From a virus, in IMG/VR virus record IMGVR_UViG_3300033148_002527, positions 1 through 26,252 of that record: DNA of 26,252 nt; one strand, given 5' to 3'. Shown here piece by piece: positions 14,361 through 21,606 of the stretch. The stretch's first letter is position 1, and every line of letters starts with the position of its first letter. A model generated the notes under the pieces. It saw only the letters and a program-made list of their open reading frames with translations. It had not been told where the DNA came from and did not search any database. The translations under genes and the position numbers were made by a program.

Positions 14361-14503
14361 GTTACATCATGCATGGGATTTCCTTTCCAGCCCTGTTGCT
14401 GCTGCTTGACGGCCTGCCCAAGTATGACAGCAAGGCGAAGGCCACGACAAGCGACGGTGATTTCGGTGATTTAGCAAACACCCCGGAGTTCAAGAAAGGC
14501 TAA
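13866..14503 (+). CDS. Tail assembly chaperone, -1 frameshift product (gpGT-like)
   Basis: Reading shifts -1 after codon AAC (14268-14270) and resumes at CGT 14270. The new frame is open for 77 codons and stops at TAA 14501-14503, four bases before the tape measure ATG. The joined product is 212 residues. Its extension is ordinary protein (FTWAGFVAVI, GWELSYIM, then a hydrophobic helix), unlike the composition of the 0-frame tail. This is the G/GT organisation used by most long-tailed phages, where the T extension binds the tail tube protein. The whole arrangement is read from sequence; the efficiency is unknown. Confidence 0.88.
14264..14317 (+). promoter_or_regulatory. Programmed -1 frameshift signal
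   Basis: The slippery heptamer A AAA AAC (14264-14270) is in the correct phase for simultaneous -1 slippage. Seven nucleotides later a stem begins: GGCTCACG (14278-14285) pairs with CGTGGGCC (14310-14317), eight pairs including one G-U, closing a 24-nt loop. Spacing and stem strength fit a ribosome-stalling element. In E. coli A AAA AAG slips better than A AAA AAC, so host lysine/asparagine tRNAs may matter. Confidence 0.88.
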
Positions 14504-14506
14504 GCA

Positions 14507-17305
14507 ATGTCTTCACGCGGCCACATAGTCGATTATCTGCGATACAAGCTCGGCCTCGACGACACCGATTTCAACGCCGGAGCAGTGCGGACTGAGAAGC
14601 GAATCGGTGGGCTGACCGGCAAATTCAGCAAGCTAACGAAGGTCATCGGTGCTGGTGCGGCCGCTCTCGGACTCTGGAAACTTACCGATTTTATCAAAGA
14701 CGCGACCCTGACGGCTGCTCGGACGGAAGCGCTCGGCACCATTGTTCAGCAGGTCGGTCAGGCTGCGGGATACTCAGCCGGGTACATCGAGGACGTTACC
14801 GAGAAAATCAAGGCGATGGGTATCACCACCCAGGTCGCCCGGACATCCATTGTCCGATTCATTCAGTCTGAGCTTGATCTTGGCCTGGCTGCGAAACTGG
14901 CGCGAACGGCTCAGGACTTGGCCTCCATTTCCGGCCAGAATTCATCACAGGCACTTGAAACCTTCATACAAGCGATTGCGGCCATGCGGCCGCGACTCCT
15001 GAAGCAATTCGGCATCGTTGAAGACCTGAACGTGCTCTACGCGAGAACAGCAAAGGAGTTGGGCAAGGTCTCGACTCAACTTACCGAGCACGAAAAGAAG
15101 ATGTCCCTGATTAACCGCATCTTCGAACAGGGCCGCAAGGTCGCCGGATCGTATGAGGCGGCAATGGGCGACGTCGGCAAGCAGTTGACGTCACTGCCCC
15201 GATATTTTGAGGAATTGCAGAATGCGATCGGTAAGAACTTCCTGCCGGTGTTGGGTGAAGGCGTTTCGATTCTGACCAAATCACTCAAGTCGTGGCGCGA
15301 ACTGCTGACCGATGACTTCACTCTCATGTCGGAGAAGATCGTCAAGAGCGAAGTCAAGATGCTCGCGCTCAAGGACAAGCTACCGGGCCTCGTGGCTGAG
15401 TTTGAAGCACTGCGCGACAAGACAGGACGGACGGCAGAAGAGACGGTCAAGCTGTATGAGATTCAGGACAAGATCGACACGTTGGCGCCGGGACTGATTG
15501 AGGATATAAACGCCGAAGGTATCGCCTACGCTCTGACCGGCGAGTCACTCAAGGACTACATCGACGAATTGGAGGTACTGAACGAATGGCGCAAGGTCGC
15601 GCAGCAGTTCGACCGAAGTGCACAATTCGCGGCACTTCGGGATGAACTCACGTATCTCAATGAGCTTAAAGACATTCTTACCGGCTGGGAGGGGCACTCG
15701 CCGCTTCTCGAAGAGGCTACGCAGGGTACGGCCCACCCGCTCTTCACCTATGAGCAGCTAATCGACCGGATCAAGGAGATTGGCCGGGAAATGGCCACGC
15801 TGACCAAAGAAATGGAGGAGGACGGCGAGGTCGCAAAAAGCACATTCAAAGCCGGCTCTGACGGCGCGAAGGAAATGTCTGACAAGCTCAAGGAGTTGAT
15901 GCACGACGCCAAGCTGAAGATCGTTCCCGACATCGAATTCCCCGGCATCGACAACCTCGACGATATGCTGGACGATCTGGACACTCAGTTTGCCACCGGA
16001 TTTATCGACGAGGACACGTTTAGGCAATCCCTCAAGGCAATTGAGGATCTGCTTTGTGACTTCGGCTTCAGGTACACAAAGGAATGGCTGAAGATTCACC
16101 GCCGTCTTGTCTCAATCACCGATGAGACGACCACATTCATCAAGCAGGATTGGGAAGAGGTCGCCGATGACATCACCGAATTCCTCGGCGGTATTGAATG
16201 GTCAACCCTCGACGATATGCCCGACAAGTGGGGCGACGCTGCGGACTCGGCTCGGAACTACGGGTATATCCTCTCTGGCCTTCTAGCCAACTCGAATGAG
16301 CAGGCGGCACAGTTGGTTGACACTTTAGCCAATGCCTTTGCCGGATTCGCTGAAGGCGGCCCGCTCGGATTCGTCTCCGGTTTCGCCTCAGTCTTTCAGG
16401 GCATCATCGACGTGCTGACCAGCTCCAATCGGGAACTTGTCGCGTCACAATATGATCTGCGAATGTCAATCGTTGACTGGATCGACGCGGTTCAGGCAAT
16501 GACGGTCAAGGAGCAGACGGCGGCTCAGCAGTTGTTGGAGGATTGGGTTGCTGAAGGACCGGAAGGCATCGGCGGAATGTCGTCAACAGCCTATGAGCAC
16601 CTACTGCCGATCTGGACTGAAATGCTGGCGCAAGTCGGTATCGCTGTGCCGGACGGCATAGCCCAAGCCGATTTCTGGAAGTGGCTGAATGACACCTTGC
16701 AGGGACTTGACATCACGGTCGCCGATCTGGGCGCAGCTTTCAGCGCCTCCAACATGGCCGAATTCAGCAACGTCTTAGTCGACACCGCGAATCTGACTTA
16801 CCAGCAAGGCGTGAAGCTGATCGAGTATTGGGCGGAAATCTTCGATCTGACCTATGAGCAACAACTTGAACTCTACGGCATTCTCGGTGACGCGCTTGAA
16901 TCAAGTGGAAACATCACTTGGGATGAGCGAATGGACATCGGGACCAAAATGGACCGCTTGATCGAACTCGCCGAAGAGGAAAAGGCTGCCGGCGGCAACG
17001 AGCAAACGCAAATTTCCCGGTCAATCGCCAAGATTACCGAGCGCCAGGCCGACAGCCTGGTCGCGCTACTCCAGACGATAGATTTCAACATTCGTGACAT
17101 CGGTCAACAGATTGTGGATAAGCTGTCGGAATTCCTGAACACTGGCGGCGGTCTGGCTGCCCCGGCACTGGCTGGCGGCGGAACTTCGGTCACCTTCACC
17201 GGGGACTTCCATTTCAACAATCAGAGCGCGAAAGAGGCGGCGGCTGGTCTCGTTTACGAGGTCAACAACCAGATTCGGGCTCAAGGTAGAGTGTACGTGC
17301 AATGA
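14507..17305 (+). CDS. Tail tape measure protein
   Basis: A 932-residue protein, the longest gene in the window, right after the frameshifted chaperone. It is mostly helical, with long charged coiled-coil stretches (about 270-500) and a small-residue hydrophobic segment near 40-62 (TKVIGAGAAALGLWKL). It sets tail length; at about 1.5 angstroms per residue it predicts a tail of roughly 140 nm. A glycine-rich patch precedes the C-terminus, which ends in a beta-like segment. ATG 14507 has AAAGG about 10 nt upstream. No peptidase or lysozyme domain was seen. It overlaps the distal tail gene by ATGA. Confidence 0.88.
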   Translation: MSSRGHIVDYLRYKLGLDDTDFNAGAVRTEKRIGGLTGKFSKLTKVIGAGAAALGLWKLTDFIKDATLTAARTEALGTIVQQVGQAAGYSAGYIEDVTEKIKAMGITTQVARTSIVRFIQSELDLGLAAKLARTAQDLASISGQNSSQALETFIQAIAAMRPRLLKQFGIVEDLNVLYARTAKELGKVSTQLTEHEKKMSLINRIFEQGRKVAGSYEAAMGDVGKQLTSLPRYFEELQNAIGKNFLPVLGEGVSILTKSLKSWRELLTDDFTLMSEKIVKSEVKMLALKDKLPGLVAEFEALRDKTGRTAEETVKLYEIQDKIDTLAPGLIEDINAEGIAYALTGESLKDYIDELEVLNEWRKVAQQFDRSAQFAALRDELTYLNELKDILTGWEGHSPLLEEATQGTAHPLFTYEQLIDRIKEIGREMATLTKEMEEDGEVAKSTFKAGSDGAKEMSDKLKELMHDAKLKIVPDIEFPGIDNLDDMLDDLDTQFATGFIDEDTFRQSLKAIEDLLCDFGFRYTKEWLKIHRRLVSITDETTTFIKQDWEEVADDITEFLGGIEWSTLDDMPDKWGDAADSARNYGYILSGLLANSNEQAAQLVDTLANAFAGFAEGGPLGFVSGFASVFQGIIDVLTSSNRELVASQYDLRMSIVDWIDAVQAMTVKEQTAAQQLLEDWVAEGPEGIGGMSSTAYEHLLPIWTEMLAQVGIAVPDGIAQADFWKWLNDTLQGLDITVADLGAAFSASNMAEFSNVLVDTANLTYQQGVKLIEYWAEIFDLTYEQQLELYGILGDALESSGNITWDERMDIGTKMDRLIELAEEEKAAGGNEQTQISRSIAKITERQADSLVALLQTIDFNIRDIGQQIVDKLSEFLNTGGGLAAPALAGGGTSVTFTGDFHFNNQSAKEAAAGLVYEVNNQIRAQGRVYVQ

Positions 17306-18846
17306 GTTATCCGGCAGACATAAAGATCAACGGCGTCGATGTCCTGAATGACTACGGCTACTATGTCACGGCGGTCGACGGCATCGGACCGATTCAGTCG
17401 GTCAAGCGCGACTTTGGCTTCAGCCCGGGCTCGCTGGCCCCGTCACGCCAGCCTGAGACGATTCAGCCGCGCAAGCTGACGATCAAGGGCATTATCAACC
17501 AGAACAGCAACGAGAACTTGGACCACTACATTGAAGCTATCGGCGCTCTAGTCGGCTGGTACAACGACCGCTACCGGGAAGCGACGATCACAATCAATCA
17601 CTTCCAGGCTGACGGCTCTCTGTCGGGTTCTGGTGACGGCATGACCTGTCTTGTTGTCGTCGAGTCGATGGACGTTAAGCCGATCGGTCCGGCCTTCACC
17701 GCATCGGCAGCGCACGTCACCGTGACCTTCCGGGTGATTCAAACTATCAATCACTGCGGGGGTGTCAGCAACGAGGATACCATCAGTCTTGGTGCCGTCT
17801 ATTGGGAAGACACGTCGGCGCTTCACGGGGCGATCAATCTGGTCTCTAAGATTGAGGCAACATCCGGCACGATCTCAAGTCCGAGCATCTACTGTTGCGC
17901 CATCTCGGAAGAGTTCACCGACGTTTTCGGCACGGCAACAGAGACCGGAACACATCCGGTTGAAGAGGGGGCGCTTGGAACTCCGGCCCTGTCGTTCACT
18001 GCTGGCGGCTCCAACACTCTCAAGTTCCCGACCTTTGCCAACCTACCCGTCGCCGGTACGGAAGAGATCACGATATTTATCAAGTTCAAGCGCAACTTCA
18101 CGGTGGGTGACGGCAATTATCACGTCCTGCTGGGCGACTCGAACGGCACGGGCGGCCTCTGGATTGGCGTTATGAACAACGGCACGTCCGACTTGCTGTT
18201 TACCAACGGCACCGAAAACGTCTCAGTTAGCGGCTCAATGGTCCGGGCTGATTTCTGGAACTATCTCGTCTGCCGTCAGTCTGCGAACAAGATCGACATC
18301 ACCCTCAAGACGCTCTTCGGTGGTGAACTCAGCGACGAAACCGCCAGCCCGTCAGCGTTTCCTAGTCCGGGCTCCTATTTCTGGGTCGGCACGGCATCAG
18401 GTGGCTCCTACCGTTCCGCTTGCATCATCGACGAGGTGGCGATCTGGAAACATCCGCTTTCGGATGATGCGGTGACGGCGCTACTGGACCGCGACGACTG
18501 TGTCGACCGCTTTATGATCCGAGACTATTTCACTCAAGACCTCAACAAGCGGCTGACCTTCCTGCTCGACTTCACGAAAGGATTCCAGGCCATCGCCAAC
18601 CGGGGCGCATGGATAGGCAACACCGCCTCCATTTCGACCAACCATCAGTTGATTGTCGACTCGGACCGCCGGACGATCAAAGACCTCAACATGACCGACC
18701 TGGCCCTGACTAACCGGATGTCGACGCTCTATCCGTACCCCGACTACGGTGTGCAGTTCCCGGTTGTCGAGCGATACAACAAATGGCAGGTGACGGCAGC
18801 CGCAATGAAACTGCACACCGCCTATATGCCGCTCAGGAGGTTGTGA
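17302..18846 (+). CDS. Distal tail protein with LamG-like domain
   Basis: A 514-residue protein in the position of the distal tail (Dit) ring. Residues about 1-155 fit the Dit N-terminal region, with strands starting SYPADIKINGVDV and a helix YIEAIGALVGWYNDRY. Residues about 223-397 form a concanavalin/LamG-like jelly roll (LKFPTFANLP ... ITIFIKFKRNF ... GLWIGVMNNG ... ACIIDEVAIWKHPLSDDAV), typical of carbohydrate-binding insertions. The last part returns to a Dit-like beta segment. The domain may bind host surface glycans. The start overlaps the tape measure stop. Confidence 0.75.
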   Translation: MSYPADIKINGVDVLNDYGYYVTAVDGIGPIQSVKRDFGFSPGSLAPSRQPETIQPRKLTIKGIINQNSNENLDHYIEAIGALVGWYNDRYREATITINHFQADGSLSGSGDGMTCLVVVESMDVKPIGPAFTASAAHVTVTFRVIQTINHCGGVSNEDTISLGAVYWEDTSALHGAINLVSKIEATSGTISSPSIYCCAISEEFTDVFGTATETGTHPVEEGALGTPALSFTAGGSNTLKFPTFANLPVAGTEEITIFIKFKRNFTVGDGNYHVLLGDSNGTGGLWIGVMNNGTSDLLFTNGTENVSVSGSMVRADFWNYLVCRQSANKIDITLKTLFGGELSDETASPSAFPSPGSYFWVGTASGGSYRSACIIDEVAIWKHPLSDDAVTALLDRDDCVDRFMIRDYFTQDLNKRLTFLLDFTKGFQAIANRGAWIGNTASISTNHQLIVDSDRRTIKDLNMTDLALTNRMSTLYPYPDYGVQFPVVERYNKWQVTAAAMKLHTAYMPLRRL

Positions 18847-18850
18847 GGCT

Positions 18851-20932
18851 ATGCCTGAGACGACCTTTCATCTCTACGACATCACCAACACCACTCGGCT
18901 GGCGATTCTCGGTAGCGTGGTCACGGCTGAAGAGATTGAGGAACTGCTGGGCGTTCACACTCTGGAACTGACCGTCGACGCCAAGAATGCCCGACGCGAG
19001 CAGCAGGCCGGCAGCTACCCGGAAGACGACCACCTTGACGACATCGCCCTACTGCAAGCTCAGAAGTATATCCGGGTCTACTACGGTCACGACGGGTCGT
19101 ATCGATCGTTCATCATTCGCAAGGTTCAGAAGCTCAAGGGCGAAGATGAATTCCTATTCAGCGTCCACTGTGAGGCGAAGAAATACGCTCTGCTCGATCA
19201 GGTCGTCAACAAGGCGGCTGAATACTCGCAACTGTCGGCGGCTGACTTTCTGACCATCGTTTTCGCCGACGTCAGCGGCTTTTCGGTCGGCACCAATCAA
19301 GTGCCGTCTACCGAACTGCGCGACGTGGTGCTGGCGAAACCTACGATTCAGGAGGCGCTTGCCTACCTGCACAGGACTTGGACGACGCTGTCCGGGTCAA
19401 CCCTCTATCGGTACTATCCGACAGTAACCGAGGCGGGTGTTGTCAACATCATGCGAGAGGACAACATCGGCTCGACAATCGAAATGCCGCAATCGTTCAA
19501 CCATTCGATCAAGCGGATTGCCAAGAGCGACGAGGCTCCAATCAATCGGGTGTACTGCTCCGGTCTCGGCAACGATGTCAAGTACAGCGACAATCAGAAA
19601 ATCCAATCCGCCTCAGCCGGTTCATATCTCTACTATGGCGGCGGCTCTGAAACATATTACCTCTATGACGGCAATCCGGCCAACACCGACCGGGTAGCCT
19701 TTGACTCCTATATATCACTGCTCTTGATGTTTATGGCGACGTGGTCGGGCGCTCCGGTGGGATCATTCACGATCGAGGCGACAGTCACGGTCAAGAACAG
19801 CGTCGGCGCCACTCTTTACACGCGGGTCTTCGATTGCCAGGACATCCTTGCGCCGAACGTCTACTCGCTGGAATGGCTCGACATCTATATCGGCGACCTT
19901 GAGGACGTGCAGCGGATCACTCTTGAGTGTACGAACTACACAGTCAGCGGCGGCGGGGCGATCACCAGCCCCTATGTCCGCAATCTCGGCCACTGGTATG
20001 AACTGGCGCCGAACGACCCCTACGTTGAGGATGCGGCCTCTCAGTCAACCTATGGCATCGTCTCACACTCGGCGCAGAACAACAAGCATCCGAAAGTCAT
20101 TAACGAAATCCGCAACTATAAGCTCGACGGCGGCTCGGCCTATACCCACATTGACGCGAGTCTGTCCGGCACCTACGGTGCTGGGCTTGCGACGATATTT
20201 ACCGCGATCGGCGCCAACACGTTTGCCGAGAACACCAACCCGCTCTATATCATTCACGGCAGCAAGAGTCAGCGAGTAACCAACCTGACGGCAGCCGGTG
20301 TGCACCTATCCTCGAACTGCAACGTCCGGCTAATCGGCGGCGTCTCTTATGTATTCTTGATAAATCTCTATGTGGTTTCCGGTAGCCTCAAGATTGCTAT
20401 TTACGACAACTACACTTACGCCTTCGGCTCCATGATATTTGAAGCCACGACACAAGGCGCCGGCTGGATTCAGCTCGTCAGCGACACCCCATTCGGCCCG
20501 GATGAGACCTGTTTCTGTGACCTCGTCATTACGACTGAAAGCAAGGTCGCTGACTACTATATCGACTCATTCCAGATAGCCCGGTCAACCGAAGAGGTGC
20601 CGTTCTATCTGGAGAACTCAGCCGACGCGCTGCTGGACGAGGCGAACCGGATCCTCTATCGCAATAAGGATCAGCACACATCCTATGAGGTTGACATCAA
20701 CGACTTGGCCCGGATCGGTGTTGATTACCGGGAATTCGGCTTTGACGTCGGTGACACGATTTGGCTGCTGGACTCTGCGGCCAACCTATCCGACACGCTC
20801 CGGGTGTATCGGCGCGAGTCCGACTTGCTCGACCCGAGGCGGACGCGGCTGTTGCTGTCTGATCGGATGACAAACCTGACTGACATAATCTCGCTTATAT
20901 CACAAAACAGAACCTTGAGAGGTATCGCATGA
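18851..20932 (+). CDS. Tail-associated hub protein (Tal/gp27-like)
   Basis: A 693-residue protein following Dit. The N-terminal 350 residues match the general layout of hub proteins such as Tal/gp44-type, which form the trimer closing the tail tip: a beta domain, a helix-strand region near SQLSAADFLTIVFADVSGFSV, and a MREDNIGSTIEMPQSFNHSIKRI segment. Residues about 270-400 and 430-580 look like beta-sandwich or carbohydrate-binding insertions. The C-terminal 100 residues return to the hub (DINDLARIGVDYREFGFDVGDTIWLLD). AGGAGG at 18835-18840 is 10 nt before ATG. No peptidase motif was found. Confidence 0.7.
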   Translation: MPETTFHLYDITNTTRLAILGSVVTAEEIEELLGVHTLELTVDAKNARREQQAGSYPEDDHLDDIALLQAQKYIRVYYGHDGSYRSFIIRKVQKLKGEDEFLFSVHCEAKKYALLDQVVNKAAEYSQLSAADFLTIVFADVSGFSVGTNQVPSTELRDVVLAKPTIQEALAYLHRTWTTLSGSTLYRYYPTVTEAGVVNIMREDNIGSTIEMPQSFNHSIKRIAKSDEAPINRVYCSGLGNDVKYSDNQKIQSASAGSYLYYGGGSETYYLYDGNPANTDRVAFDSYISLLLMFMATWSGAPVGSFTIEATVTVKNSVGATLYTRVFDCQDILAPNVYSLEWLDIYIGDLEDVQRITLECTNYTVSGGGAITSPYVRNLGHWYELAPNDPYVEDAASQSTYGIVSHSAQNNKHPKVINEIRNYKLDGGSAYTHIDASLSGTYGAGLATIFTAIGANTFAENTNPLYIIHGSKSQRVTNLTAAGVHLSSNCNVRLIGGVSYVFLINLYVVSGSLKIAIYDNYTYAFGSMIFEATTQGAGWIQLVSDTPFGPDETCFCDLVITTESKVADYYIDSFQIARSTEEVPFYLENSADALLDEANRILYRNKDQHTSYEVDINDLARIGVDYREFGFDVGDTIWLLDSAANLSDTLRVYRRESDLLDPRRTRLLLSDRMTNLTDIISLISQNRTLRGIA

Positions 20933-21198
20933 GCACAGTTACTTACACGATTGACGATGTCGGGAAGCGGGCAGACGACGATTATTTCTGTCAGTTCACA
21001 ATGACCGACGACAACGGCAACCAGACCGCCATGATCCGGTTCCCAAAGGACACGACGCCGGAGCAATTGCACGTTGCCCTTGAAATGGAAGCCGAGAAGT
21101 GGGGCAAGCGAACCGTCTGGCTCGAATCGCTTCAGGACTTGAAGGGCCAGAGTTTCGAGGTTGACGTTGTGGGCGTCGGGCCGGGGAATCCGAAATGA
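20929..21198 (+). CDS. Small hypothetical tail-module protein
   Basis: An 89-residue acidic protein that starts at an ATGA overlap with the hub gene and ends at a similar overlap with a membrane protein gene. It looks beta-strand then helix then strand (TYTIDDV ... FCQFTMTDDNG ... PEQLHVALEMEAEKW ... FEVDVVGVG), consistent with a small globular fold. I do not recognise it. Location suggests a tail-tip accessory. Confidence 0.55.
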   Translation: MSTVTYTIDDVGKRADDDYFCQFTMTDDNGNQTAMIRFPKDTTPEQLHVALEMEAEKWGKRTVWLESLQDLKGQSFEVDVVGVGPGNPK

Positions 21199-21491
21199 CC
21201 ACCAGCAAGGGCCAGCCGGTGAACCTGAATGGTGGAACGATCCCGCTCAGGACAGTCGTCGCCATAGTCGGCGCGGTGGTGCTGATTGCGACGGCAGTCG
21301 TGGCAAACGTGACTTACATCGGCGACAAGGCGGGCGCAGCCATCACCGTCCACGACCGTTGTGCTGACAGCCATCGCGACATCAGGGTTGAAGTCACGAG
21401 CCTCAAGACGCGAGTGCGGGTAGTCGAGGACTCGGTGCTTGTGATATTGCGGAGACTGGAGGACAAGTTAGATGGACACGACAAACCATAA
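21195..21491 (+). CDS. Membrane protein with coiled coil (candidate spanin or lysis accessory)
   Basis: A 98-residue protein with a membrane segment at about residues 20-40 (TVVAIVGAVVLIATAVVANV) and a C-terminal helical region with heptad spacing (RDIRVEVTSLKTRVRVVEDSVLVILRRLEDKL). An N-terminal anchor plus an external coiled coil is the layout of inner-membrane spanins such as lambda Rz, and resembles other lysis accessories. It overlaps the next small membrane-protein gene. No outer-membrane lipoprotein partner was found in any frame here, so the lysis role is a suggestion. Confidence 0.5.
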   Translation: MTTSKGQPVNLNGGTIPLRTVVAIVGAVVLIATAVVANVTYIGDKAGAAITVHDRCADSHRDIRVEVTSLKTRVRVVEDSVLVILRRLEDKLDGHDKP

Positions 21492-21606
21492 ACCGGATTA
21501 CGAGGCCAGGATCGCAGTCGGCTTGATACTGCTGGTCCTGTTCGTCTTCGTTTTCGGCTTCACTGAGATTCATAAGGCGGTGCCGCAATGTCTAACCGGA
21601 ATCTGA
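21472..21606 (+). CDS. 44-residue membrane protein (candidate holin)
   Basis: ATG 21472 has GGAGG (21458-21462) 9 nt upstream and runs to TGA at 21604-21606. It overlaps the previous gene by 20 nt and the fibre gene by 19 nt. The product has a short polar N-terminus, one strong hydrophobic helix (residues about 14-30, IAVGLILLVLFVFVFGF) and a short tail. Size and place next to another small membrane protein suit a single-span holin or antiholin, but many phages have unrelated proteins like this. Confidence 0.5.
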   Translation: MDTTNHKPDYEARIAVGLILLVLFVFVFGFTEIHKAVPQCLTGI

